Under the pieces are notes generated by a model. It ran no database searches. It was not told where the DNA came from and saw only the letters and a program-made list of their open reading frames with translations. This document shows positions 14,191 to 25,106 of a DNA stretch of 64,000 nt, one piece after another. Location of the stretch: assembly GCF_000801105.2 (NCBI RefSeq), contig NC_079517.1, positions 12,028,001 to 12,092,000 on the forward strand, in the 5' to 3' direction. Each line of letters opens with the position of its first letter. The first letter of the stretch is position 1. The translations under genes and the position numbers were made by a program. The DNA is from Raphanus sativus. Lineage: Eukaryota; Streptophyta; Magnoliopsida; Brassicales; Brassicaceae.

Positions 14191-17100
14191 ACTCATTTTT
14201 CAAAAAATGTCATACTTTATATAATTGTTTTTTAAATACATATGCTACAAAATTATTTTATTTACAATCATAGGTTAGTTGTAATAAAATTTAAAAAAAT
14301 ATTAAGACCAAATAAGATATATGTCTACTCTATTACAAAATTTAAGTTAAGAGATATTTATATTCATGATCATTTTGGAACCATATAAAAATGCATGTAC
14401 AGTCAAAAATGATTACATGTATAGTTAGAATGCTTAGATTTAGAGAAAATATAGTTATAGTTTTTTTTTGAAGACTAAAAATTTTTTTATAGTTAGAAAT
14501 GAATCTTTATAAATGAAAAATGATAAGTTGTATTCTAAAACGTAGAGTTGTGTTATTTTGGAAATGTAAATTATATTTTCTGTAAATTAATTTGTGAAAA
14601 TTGGTCGATTACGTAGTAGAAACTATTCTCTAGATTTCTTCAAAATATAGTATATACAATGATAATATACAAATATTGTCCCAAATAGATAAACGAACTT
14701 TAGTTTCGCTACACATGAGAAAATGCATTAGTTTCAATAAAAATAAAACAAAAACAGTGTTGGATAGAAAACTTACCTTCGGGACATTTGATGTTATCTT
14801 ATGTGATGAATTATTTTTCTGGACTTTTAACCCCAAACATAAATGACTCTTACAACTACATTGGTTTGAGAAAAAACAACAAAACTATATGAAGAAACAC
14901 AAAACTGACTTTCTACATCAATTATCAAGTTAAATAAATACCGGGTAACATCAAGTTTGAATTGGCTAACATTAGCAACTGTTTTCGTAAAAAAAAAACA
15001 TTAGCAACTGTTCATACTCATGAATTCTTTCTACCAATTTTAGGTACTTTATCCAACATTTCATAAGTATTTGTAAGATGGGCGAATCTAATGGAAAACT
15101 TGTGGTCAGTCACGGTAAGATCATTAATTGTTTTTTTTTATATGTCAAAGTTACTAATATGGTAGATAGAGCCATCTTTGAAAAAAGTGTAAAAGTGTAT
15201 TGTATTAGCCGATAATCAATAGTAGATTTTATCGAATCCCCTTTCACAATAAAAATAATATAAATTTAAACAGATTAATAAACATAATTAAAGTTTAAAA
15301 TAATTATTTACATTTCATCGAAAAGCAAAAGTTTTTACCTCAGTGAAATGCTTCCTCTTTTTCAACTTTGTGATTCCCATTTATGAATCAAGTGAGCAAT
15401 CATTTCTTGCATTAAATGTTTTTTTTCTAGAAATACTTCGGTTTTGAGTATGAATGTCTAAAGCTAGCCATGTATGTGGGAAACAAAATTGATTCCAAAA
15501 TAATAATGCTGTTGATGTTGTATTTCGATGAATTCCCTTCAACCTTTTCTGAATTTAGCGTGTAGTGGTCAGTAACAAAATAAAGGGTGACTATAAATTA
15601 GTTTACAGCAGTTCCAAATTATGAGTATTATGAGAAATGGCAAAGTTAGTCACTCATATAATTGCTGAAGCATTGTAATTGTTGGTGAAAGGGATGCAAC
15701 TGTTCATCACATTTAGAACGGTTGTCTTGTAGCAGCTTTTGGATAACACATAATTTTAGGGCTTGTATTATCCGAACACAATTTTAATATTTTGCATCAA
15801 TATTTTCATATTGAGAAGACACAAACCTTAACCTAATAATTTTTAAAAATACACTTATTAAGATATTTTAACTATTTTGAAAAAAAAAACAAAATTTGCA
15901 CATATATATAGGAAAAAGAAAATTTATCTCAGTTTTTTAATGTAAAAACACAACCTTTCAATTTAATTGAGATTCTAAAAATTGTTTCGTTTAGGATTTT
16001 TAGCTATCCAAACACGTAACACCTTTCATACTATTTTTTGTTGACAACGTTTCATTTGAACATCATTTAAAAATTTGTAACCAAGTAATTTCGTAAAACT
16101 ATTTATTTTCACCATTTTATTATCAATTAGATCAGTAAAAAAATTACTTTCAAAAAAATGTGGACATAGACTATTTATAGATTCTAATTTTTTTTTTGAA
16201 CAGTCATGTATTTTCGATTTAAATAATCGCATCTTTAAATATAAAGAATTACATCTTTTATTAAAGAAGAGATACAACTTTTTACAATAGTCGCATCTTT
16301 TATCAACAAACAGTCACATTCTTTTATGAAAAGACATTTAAATGAACAAACACAACTTTTATTAAATTCTAATAGGTTAGATGCAAATCATGCAATACTA
16401 TAATAAGTTAAGTGGCATTAACTATAAATCTATGCACATTGAACCGGGACAAATACTTCTGGATTTAGTGAATATCCAAACATCAAATCAAAATGTATAC
16501 TGTCTAGAGTTATATAATCGACACATCTAATGACATTTGCTTACCCAATAAATGTTTTGCATAAAGTGAGCTGTTCACATTCATATTAATGACATACGAG
16601 AGGCTTTTTAATTAATGAAAAATGCATTTTTATTGAAATTGTCATCGGATTATACTCTTTTTCGTTTTTAAAACTAAACTTCAGATTAAAAAAGACTCGA
16701 CTAATTCTTTCACTGGCTCAATCCAGCACAGCACCACTCGTGCAACATTATTATATTTTCTTTGTATTATTGACTTCATGTTTCTCGACTGTCCCGTATC
16801 AATAACAAATGATAATTGATAATGTTTCCCCATGGTAATTTGAGGAAACTAAATCATTCAGTTCTCTTTATTTTATTTACCAGAAATTATAGTTACTGTA
16901 TGAATCAACATTAAAAGAAAGCTTAAAAATTAGAAACGATAATTGTATGTATAAATTTTATATCCACGGTGGATAATCCACCTAATTAATATTAACTTAT
17001 TAACGTTTAAAACCTAAAAGAAGAAAAAGAAGAGTTGGGCTTTTTCTTTTGTTGTCTTGAGTTATAATTTGTTTTATCATCGTGAATCTTTTAAAAAGCC

Positions 17101-18067
17101 ATAATGCGTGGGAAATCGGGTGCAAGCACGTGAATGTCGGCCCATTGTTGCAGTCGAATAGTTGACTTCATTCACATGATTTTGATTATTAAAAAATCAT
17201 ATTTCTTTCTGTTTAACCAGATTAAAAAAACTATAGTAGAACTTGCATTATTTTAAATTGAGAAACGACTTGTGAATCGTCCTTGGCACTTTATTCTCAT
17301 CAGAAAACGCAAACCAATACTATAAAACCGAATTTAAACCGGACCAAAACTTATTTATATGAATCTAAAATCTCTGTCCAAAAGATATAAAAACCGATCT
17401 AAATTCCAATGAAAAATTGAATGCCCATGTTCAAAACTTTATATTTTCACACTTTTATTTATAACAGTCATAAAAGAAATTATTAGTTGTTTTTTTAAAG
17501 ATATTTTAGATCGCATAAAACTATAATTTCTTATTTTAAATTTATACAATATAGTATAATTTTGGTCATTTCTGATTTATTGTATTTATTTCATACATTT
17601 TTGAATAAATTCAATGTTGGTAAAAAAAGAGATCGAATTGAATAGAACAATTTCAATTTGCTTTTAGAAATTTACATGTATCTTACAAGTATTAGAACTA
17701 TATGTACACAAAATTGATTAGGTGAATCGATCTAAGATATGTGAATAACTATTCTATCAAAAAAAAAAGACTAAAATCTGATAAGAATCTATCCAAACTC
17801 AAACCCGAATGTCGAGACCTAATAGTGAGTGTAAAGTTTTTTAACTTGCAATAATATATGGTATCGATCAAAATGTTTTCTATCAACTTTAAAAAGGCGC
17901 CTCTCGCATGACGGTCAAGAGCTGTTAAAAGCATACAAAGTTAAAACCCGGATGTGTTCTGCATTTAATTAATAACCCAAAAAGCATCTTTAAGCTCTTC
18001 TTCTACTGTTTCCCCTCTCTCTCTCTCTCTCTCTCCACTTTTTGTCTGTATTCTCTCGTATGAAACC
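14191..18067. other. Long AT-rich spacer and EXO70D1 upstream region
   Basis: No gene was recognised in this 3.9-kb stretch. It holds a micro-insertion at 14969-15012. A CT microsatellite of 19 bases (about 18017-18035) just before the EXO70D1 start codon is probably in the 5' leader. The left part may belong to the Helitron whose end lies at 14158. Confidence 0.5.
14969..15012 (+). repeat. 15-base duplication around a poly(A) micro-insert
   Basis: ACATTAGCAACTGTT occurs at 14969-14983 and 14998-15012. Between the copies is the 14-base insert TTCGTAAAAAAAAA, which resembles the last bases and tail of a non-LTR retrotransposon. Confidence 0.8.
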
Positions 18068-19957
18068 ATGGAACCGCAGGAGCAAACTCACGGCAGCAGC
18101 GACGGAGACGACTGTTCCGTCTCCGGCTTCGACTCGGCCGAGAAAGTGATCATGAAATGGGACGCCACGGCGTCAGAAGAAGCCAGAGAGAAGATGATAT
18201 TCACCGATCCGCAAGAAGTGAAGCTTTACCTCCACGCCGTCGACGAAATCCAACGGTACGTCTCCTCCTCCCCGGGAGAGGACCTCGAGTCCCGCGCCAG
18301 CTCAGCGATCCAGATCGCCATGGCTCGCCTCGAAGACGAGTTCCGCAACATCCTCGTCTCCCACAGCTCCCCCATCAACTCCGACTCCCTAATGTCCTCT
18401 TCTTCCCACGCCGAAGTCGAAGAAGACAACAACAACAACGAAGAAGAAGATAATAATAATAATCAAGAAGAGGAAACGGATCTTCTCAAACGAACCGGGT
18501 CCAGCTCCAGCTCCGGTTCAGCTACCACCGTCCGGTTACCGACCGGACGGGGTAGCTACAGCAGATCCACGAGCAGCATACGCGAGATCGAGCTGATCCC
18601 GATCGACGCGGTCGTGTACTTGAGCTGGATCGCCCGCCGCATGGTCTCGGCCGGTTACCTCCGCGAGTGCATTCAAGTCTACGGCAGCGTCCGCAAATCC
18701 GCAGTGGACTCCTCCTTCCGTAGGCTAGGGATCGAGAAGCTGAGCATCGGAGACGTCCAGAGGCTGAACTGGGAGGCGCTCGAGCAGAAGATCCGACGCT
18801 GGATCCGTGCCGCGAAGGTATGCGTGAGGGTGGTGTTCGCGAGCGAGAAGCTTCTCTGCGAGCACGTGTTCGAGAGCGTGGGAGCTGTCAACATCCACGA
18901 GGCTTGCTTCATGGAGACAGTCAAAGGTCCGGCGATCCAGCTGTTTAACTTCGCCGAGGCGATAAGCATCAGCCGGAGATCGCCGGAGAAGCTGTTCAAG
19001 ATCCTCGATCTCCACGACGCTCTCATCGAGCTTCTGCCGGATATCGAGTCGGTGTTCGATCTGAAGTCTTCGGATTCGATACGGGTTCAGGCCGCGGAGA
19101 TACTGTCGAGGTTGGCGGAAGCTGCGAGGGGGATACTGTCGGAGTTCGAAAACGCTGTCTTGAGGGAGCCGTCGAGGGTTCCTGTCCCTGGTGGGACGAT
19201 ACATCCGTTGACTAGGTATGTGATGAACTACATTAGTTTGATCTCTGAGTACAGACCGACGTTGGTTGATCTCATCATGTCTAAACCGTCGAGGAACGCT
19301 ACGGATACGAACGCGCCGGAGATGGACTTCTCGGAGGTTGAGAACAAAGGTCCTTTAGCTCTGCATCTGATCTGGATCATACTCATCCTACAGTTCAATC
19401 TCGAAGGGAAGTCTAAGTACTACAGAGATGCGGCTCTGTCGCATCTCTTTGTTATGAACAATGTGCACTACATTGTCCAGAAGATCAAAGGGTCGACGGA
19501 GCTAAGGGAAATGATCGGAGATCTTTACTTGAGGAAGCTAACGGGGAAGTTCAGGCAAGCCGCTACGTACTACCAAAGAGCCGCTTGGGTCAAAGTGTTG
19601 TATTGTTTAAGAGACGAAGGGTTAAGGACGAAGGGGAGCTTTGCATCAGGTGTATCCAGGAGTGCGTTGAGAGAGAGGTTTAAATCTTTCAATGCTCTGT
19701 TTGAGGAAGTTCACAGGGTTCAGTCACAGTGGCTGGTTCCGGATTCTCAGCTGAGGGAAGAGCTGAAGATTTCGATATTGGAGAAGCTTAGTCCGGCTTA
19801 CAGATCGTTTCTTGGACGGTTCAGGAGCCATATAGAGAGCGGGAAGCATCCGGAGAATTACATCAAGATTACAGTTGAAGAGCTAGAGACCGAGGTTCTT
19901 GACTTGTTCGAGGGGTTAACTGCAACTCAGCAGCATCAGAGAAGACGATCAGAATGA
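18068..19957 (+). CDS. EXO70D1: Exocyst subunit EXO70, D1-like
   Basis: A single uninterrupted frame of 629 residues, close to the size I recall for Arabidopsis EXO70D1 (At1g72470). Plant EXO70 genes of this clade commonly lack introns. An N-terminal helical region with the VIMKWD and VKLYLHAVDEIQ segments (about 27-65) precedes an acidic, Asn/Glu-rich and Ser-rich linker (about 117-165). The Exo70 domain fills the C-terminal two thirds and includes YLRKLTGKFRQAATYYQRAAWVK-type and SPAYRSFLGRF-type sequence near the end. EXO70 subunits bind membrane phosphoinositides and tether secretory or autophagic vesicles as part of the exocyst. For D-type members a role in autophagic degradation of cytokinin-response regulators has been reported. 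The local GC content is much higher than in the flanks, as expected for a conserved intronless gene. Confidence 0.95.
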   Translation: MEPQEQTHGSSDGDDCSVSGFDSAEKVIMKWDATASEEAREKMIFTDPQEVKLYLHAVDEIQRYVSSSPGEDLESRASSAIQIAMARLEDEFRNILVSHSSPINSDSLMSSSSHAEVEEDNNNNEEEDNNNNQEEETDLLKRTGSSSSSGSATTVRLPTGRGSYSRSTSSIREIELIPIDAVVYLSWIARRMVSAGYLRECIQVYGSVRKSAVDSSFRRLGIEKLSIGDVQRLNWEALEQKIRRWIRAAKVCVRVVFASEKLLCEHVFESVGAVNIHEACFMETVKGPAIQLFNFAEAISISRRSPEKLFKILDLHDALIELLPDIESVFDLKSSDSIRVQAAEILSRLAEAARGILSEFENAVLREPSRVPVPGGTIHPLTRYVMNYISLISEYRPTLVDLIMSKPSRNATDTNAPEMDFSEVENKGPLALHLIWIILILQFNLEGKSKYYRDAALSHLFVMNNVHYIVQKIKGSTELREMIGDLYLRKLTGKFRQAATYYQRAAWVKVLYCLRDEGLRTKGSFASGVSRSALRERFKSFNALFEEVHRVQSQWLVPDSQLREELKISILEKLSPAYRSFLGRFRSHIESGKHPENYIKITVEELETEVLDLFEGLTATQQHQRRRSE

Positions 19958-20552
19958 GGAGATAAGTGCTCTTTCTTTCTTTCTACTCTTCTGAGTTTTA
20001 GAGCTTTACAAAAAAAGAAACAGATTCTTTGAATTTTTTTTCGCAATTTCGAGTTCTTTGCTTGAGAGCCAAGAACTAAAGCCAAGAAAGGACTGATTCA
20101 ACCTTTGATTTTAATTGTTCAGATTCATGAGTTTGTAATGTTGTATGAACTTATAATATATCTGTTTGGTTACTTGCCAAATTTGTAGCTCACATCTTTA
20201 TTTGTTCATATGATGAAACTTATTGTGTCAATGTCATATTCCCTTTGTACGCTTATCTGCTATTGTTAGTTTTGGTTTTTATCCATTCATGTCCTTCGCA
20301 GACCAAAGAATAGGTTACAATACAAAACCTAGCTCAAGTAAAAAATGAAACTTAGATTTACATTACATTAAGACAAAAAACATGGGACACAAACTAACAC
20401 TATAACACTAAAGACAAAGGCTGCTTTGGTCTCTGACCTCTGTATTCTACAAACGTGACCTATTACGAATACATGTAGTAAAATATGAGGTGTCCATAAA
20501 AGTAAAGATGTGTAAGTAGAAGAAGATCAATTATGACTACTGTCCCACAACT
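19958..20552. other. 3' regions of convergent genes
   Basis: This holds the 3' untranslated region of EXO70D1 and, from the other side, of the Lung-7TM relic. No additional gene was seen. Confidence 0.6.
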
Positions 20553-21205
20553 CTAATCCCTTTTGTCTTCCTCCAAATCTTTGTCAGCTTGTAAAGATTT
20601 GGTTTCTGAGATGTTATTGACTTGTTGAGAAGGAAGCGGAGATGGTTTAATGAGGGTTAGTGTGTAATCCTCCTTCTCAAACTCCCCTCTTATATGACAT
20701 ACCTACAAGAAGACAATGACGGTACAAACAGTTAAGACGCCGAGCTATTTGCTTAATCTGCTGATATAGTGTTAGTCGAATTCTGGGATGGAGCCCAGAG
20801 GGTACATATAACAAGTAGAATTGAGAAGAAGAGTAATCGCCAAAAGGCTGGGATTATCCAAAGCGTCTTGCCGATGCTTGTTGTAAACACCCTTAGACTT
20901 GAAATAAAGCTGCCATGAGTAAACACAAACATTAGTAAATATTCTCGGACTACTTGGATTGAGAGACAAGTTAACTCGTAGCAAATCCAACCAACGGAAA
21001 CCAAACTGGCTACGGCCAAAGCATTTGTGAACTTTCTGTATACATCCAACTTGACCCACAACCTTCTTGTCTGAAGCTTCTTGAACCCATCGAAAAGTTT
21101 CAAAAGAATATTCACAAGTCTGGCTCTGCTCCTTGATCGTTCCAGATGTTCAAAGGTTCTATGAGTGTGGTTGACTAGTGAAGCCTCTATGCTACTCAAA
21201 GCATT
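20553..21205 (-). pseudogene. 5'-truncated Lung seven-transmembrane receptor gene relic
   Basis: Only the C-terminal part survives. A segment with VKLDVYRKFTNALAVA and GWICYE (about 21110-20970) is followed by an intron-like gap and then WIIPAFW and CTLWAPSQNST. A last exon (about 20700-20553) encodes EKEDYTLTLIKPSPLPSQQV and ends in TAG. These are hallmarks of the plant Lung-7TM/GOST family (At1g72480). The donor after GWICYE appears to have lost one G, shifting the frame. An extra T before WIIPAFW shifts it back. The frame then closes with TAA at about 20753 instead of splicing into the last exon. The N-terminal domain and most membrane spans are missing, so it is a fractionation relic of a syntenic gene. 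Confidence 0.82.
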
Positions 21206-21270
21206 AAGCCGACGATATATTCTTCTAATAGGCCTTTCTTTGGGCCTTTTAACTGTTTAAAGTAGTCCAG

Positions 21271-21308
21271 TGAGAAGTTTTTTTTTTGTGCACGGCCATT
21301 GAGAAGTT
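21271..21308 (-). repeat. 9-base duplication around a poly(T) micro-insert
   Basis: TGAGAAGTT at 21271-21279 and 21300-21308 encloses TTTTTTTTGTGCACGGCCAT. Read on the minus strand, this is a 12-base body followed by a poly(A) tail. Confidence 0.65.
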
Positions 21309-21333
21309 AACGGTCTTATTTTGACATGAAGAA

Positions 21334-22830
21334 TCTCTATAATATTATTCGAGAAGTCAGTTTCATATGTGTCGCGCTCACGTTAACTCTGACGATGGTT
21401 GATTACATTGATACCCTTAATGAATCAAAAATATAATATTTAAATACTATAATTGATTTTTATTCAAATTTCTATTGTAAAATTTTCCAAATAACATATA
21501 TAATAAAAAAGGAAATATTTATAAAGGCTATAAAGTGAATTTAAAAACGAAAATATATGTATAAATAATATGATTTCATTAAAAAAGAAAGTTCACAAAT
21601 AGTAATATGGCATTAAAAATATTTTTAAAATAATATAAAAATATCTAAAAAATTATATTTTACTTATATAATATGATTTCTCAGATGCAATCGCATTTTT
21701 TTCCTGCTTATTTTTAAGAGATATAACGAGAAATAAAGGTTAACAATAAACATCTTTTGATCAAGTATTTATAAAATATTTTACAATCGCACTATATGCT
21801 TTAACGAGGTAAATATATTATATTTTATCATTATTAAAATTGTATGTTTTCTTAATATTAAATTTGCTTTTAAATTCAATTTTTTTTTGGTTCGTGTAAC
21901 TTTTTAATATAGCCATAATCAAAAGACATGAAATTAGTTAGAATTTATAAAAATATTTTTGTTATTATAAATATCGATATGAGTTCACGAACTTCCAAAA
22001 AAGTATGAGAAGTAAACTTTTTATATATCATCCTTTTCTAATATATTTTTAAAAATCAATATTTAATTCGATATATATTATGAAAATACATTCACATTTA
22101 AACGATAAATAGATTAATTTGACTTGACTTAATTATAATTAAAAAAATTATACTTCAGCTTGATATTTGAAAGAATATATGTAAGTTAATACAACATGAG
22201 TTACTCGACCAATCCAACTTATATCTAAAATCATAGATTTAACTATAATAAGAAAATATAATTTTATAATAATAATAATTTATTTTATAAATATAAATTA
22301 TAAGATGACTCAAAACACATTAACAAATGAAAATAAAATATTAACCAACTGTAACAGTTTAGTTTTTTGTAAAATTTATATATATGCATGAGACTTCAGA
22401 ATATTATCGTTATATTTATTTATATAATTTTGATTCAAACGGTATATTTTATTTTTTATTTCATTCTAAGCACAATATCTCTTAAGTTATACATAATCTT
22501 CCTAAAATATAATTACATATTTAAGACAACAACAAACCTAAATGTTAATAAGTAAATTAATCAAAATTTTAATATATTTAGAATAAAAGATATTATAGTT
22601 GAATACATAGAAATATATGCAATCCAATATACTCAAATCATAACTGAATCGACTGTAAAAACAACAAAACCGACTAGATATAATATATCTAAAATCCTAT
22701 GTCTGATTAAAATAATACAATATTATTAATATAAGTTAATTTAAAATTAGAAGTAAATAGCAATCAATTATTATATTATATTTACTTTAAAAATATTTAT
22801 ATCCGTGCATGAGCACGGGAAATCACCTAG
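21334..22830 (+). mobile_element. Non-autonomous Helitron 5 (plus orientation)
   Basis: It begins TCTCTATAATATTATTCGAG at 21334 with A before it. It ends with hairpin CCGTGC-ATGA-GCACGG (22803-22818), an eight-base spacer and CTAG (22827-22830) followed by T. It is 1497 bases long, AT-rich and without Rep/helicase. It is the only Helitron in the window in this orientation. Confidence 0.82.
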
Positions 22831-23274
22831 TGGTTTTATAAATGTTGATCCAATAATGTTTAAATGAATAACATTTGAGACTTTGAGTATTTGCATAGAG
22901 ATGCAGCCTCTCATGCAAAAACGAATATGTCTAACTCACTTGAATATTATCTCTTAAGGGATTTAATAAATGTATATAATTACTTGTGTTAATATATAAA
23001 TGCGACTTTAAGAAAAACATAACATCTAATAACATTATAAAAGAAATTAAAAAATTGGTAATAATTCAAAAAATAATAATAACAAGGCTTAGAGAAACCG
23101 TTTTTATTAATCTAAATATATGATAGTTTTCTTTTTGAAAGCGAAAATATGTAGGGGTTTTCTTTGAGAAAGAAATATATATGTAGTTGTCTTGTCTGTG
23201 TTACAAGAAGAGCATAGAAAAAGCATGTAAAATGACCGAAGAATGAGAGAACAGAACATAGTGTAAAGAAAAAA
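22831..23274. other. AT-rich spacer
   Basis: No gene or element end was seen. Confidence 0.5.
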
Positions 23275-23519
23275 GGGGAAATTTCATAACTACACTTTGT
23301 GTAGTACCACAATTCAACAATACCATCAATAGAAGGACATTTTCATAAATACACTTTTCATTAATGTGTAAAAGACAAAATTAACCCTACCTATCTCTTT
23401 CTCCCCGTGGAGATCCATCATCTCTTCTCCATCGCCTCTCTCCGATGAAGTCGTCTCTCTCAAGCAGTCGGTGACAGAAGAGTTACAGAGATCCATCGTC
23501 GTTTCTGTTGAGATCCGCC

Positions 23520-23592
23520 GTCTCCATCATCCGTCGTCTCCGTCGAGATCCATCGTCTCCGTAATCCGTCGTCTCCGTCGAGATCCATCATC
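23520..23592. repeat. GTC-rich minisatellite near the left end of the MULE-like element
   Basis: Repeats of the form CCGTCGTCTCCGTCGAGATC and CATCGTCTCCGTAAT follow each other. Together with the CT-rich run before it, this looks like a transcribed leader. Confidence 0.7.
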
Positions 23593-24073
23593 ACTCTCTC
23601 TCTCTCAGCCGACGACAAGAGATTACGAGAATCACGATTAAAATCTCAAATATGGTTGCTCCTCACCACGATTGACACTGGTATGTTTCTAATTTGTATA
23701 CTTTTTGTTTGATTCAAGTAATTTTTTGAATTTGTTCTTTCTGATATAAAAAAATCAGAAAAAGTTGGTTTAGAACATGTCAATCTAAGGGAAAGAGTTT
23801 CAATAGTAAACATTGAGCTTTCGAAAAATTATAAACCTTTATAAATCTGGGTTCAAGTAATATTAGAATTTTCGTTCCTATGTTATCCAAAACAACAAAT
23901 AAAGTTGATTTGATTTAGATTTGTCGTTTGAATAGTTATGGTTAAAAGAGACAGATTTTTGGATAGTGAACATTGCATTTCAAAGAATTACAACCTCTTA
24001 TAAATCTTGGTTTTAAATGATATTGTTCATAGTACAACTTAATGCTTAATGATATTACGATGACATTGTTTTC

Positions 24074-24313
24074 TCCATAGCTTTGAAAGCATGTACTGAG
24101 ATGCATGACTTAGATAACGGGAAGAAGATACACTGTGACATCGTTAAGGCGCCAGGCTTTGATAATATTGTGTTGACAGGTCTTGTAGATATGTATGCTA
24201 AGTGTGGAGAGATCGAGAGTTGTTGTAGAGTGTTTGACGGTATTGGCCTTAGGAATGTGATTTTCTGGACTTCGATGATTGCTGGGTATGTGAAAAATGG
24301 CTTAAACAAATAG
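24074..24313 (+). pseudogene. Captured fragment of a PPR protein gene
   Basis: An open stretch of about 78 codons contains LDNGKKIHCDIVK, LVDMYAKCGEIESC and VIFWTSMIAGYVKNGL. These are typical of the repeat units of PLS-class pentatricopeptide repeat proteins, which bind organellar RNA. It runs from an intron-like AG (CTCCATAG) into a stop after NGLNK. There is no start, no targeting peptide and only about two repeats, so this is a captured piece. Confidence 0.75.
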
Positions 24314-24345
24314 CGTATAGAACATTATATCTTCTCTCTCTTTAC

Positions 24346-24891
24346 ATGACATCTTGTGATGAACAAGTTACTTCATTCTCTCCACATGCTGAAACAAGCT
24401 TCGTCTCACAATCAGACCTTACTGGTGTGCTCAACTACAATTATCAACCTTCTCCCGTGTCTGAACGTTCATGTCCTTGGAGTTTCCAAGCCAACTTAAA
24501 AGTCTTTTCTATAAAAGTAAGTAGAACACATTGGTCTTCAACATTTAGCATATTTGTTTAACTGATTTGATGTTTGCAGAAGAATAAAAGATATGTTTAT
24601 GCTCATCATACTATCCTTGGAGATCTTCTAGGCTCATCTCACATCGTAGATGACATGGAAAACCCGAGTAGGTTCTCTGAAGAAATCTTGAGATGCATAT
24701 CTTCAATGTATATCACACTCTCTGGCAGAGCAAGAACCAGTTCTTGTATTCAGGCTTCACCTTCATCCAAAACCAGATTTGATAGCTGGAACCCATGCCT
24801 TGGGGATAGCAAAGAAGCAAACGCTCCACGTGGTGTTGTAATAGAGTCTATGAAACTTCACCTGGATGATAGTTGTTTCAATAATTTATAA
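24346..24891 (+). pseudogene. Captured two-exon gene fragment, possibly from a DUF547 protein
   Basis: The first piece (to about 24514) contains VSQSDLTGVLNYNYQPSPVS. A GTAAGT donor, a T-rich gap and a TTTGCAG acceptor lead to a second piece (24578-24891) that contains RFSEEILRCISSMYITLSG. Reading phase is kept. The second segment resembles the region upstream of the DUF547 domain in plant leucine-zipper/DUF547 proteins, but the match is from memory and weak. It ends in filler after LDDSCFNNL. Confidence 0.4.
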
Positions 24892-25086
24892 GTCTTTATA
24901 ATTTATATAGCTAATTTATAAATCTTTATAAAATAAGTTATAAACTATTAGAAATTGGTTTATGAATCCGGATAAATGACTTATAAGGTTTTATAAATCA
25001 TTTATTTGTTTCTTTTAAATTTAAATTACCCAAGAGATCATATGTGCAGTTTCAAGCTATTGTTTACTTGAAATCAAATTCGTTTA
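24892..25086. repeat. TTTATAA-rich filler, left of the LINE
   Basis: Degenerate units such as AATTTATAAATCTTTATAAA repeat here and resume at 27240-27790 on the other side of the LINE. The LINE therefore inserted into a pre-existing repeat tract. Confidence 0.6.
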
Positions 25087-25106
25087 TAGTTAGTTACACA
25101 ATACAT
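25087..25106. repeat. LINE target-site duplication, left copy
   Basis: TAGTTAGTTACACAATACAT is identical to 27188-27207 on the other side of the LINE. Confidence 0.95.
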
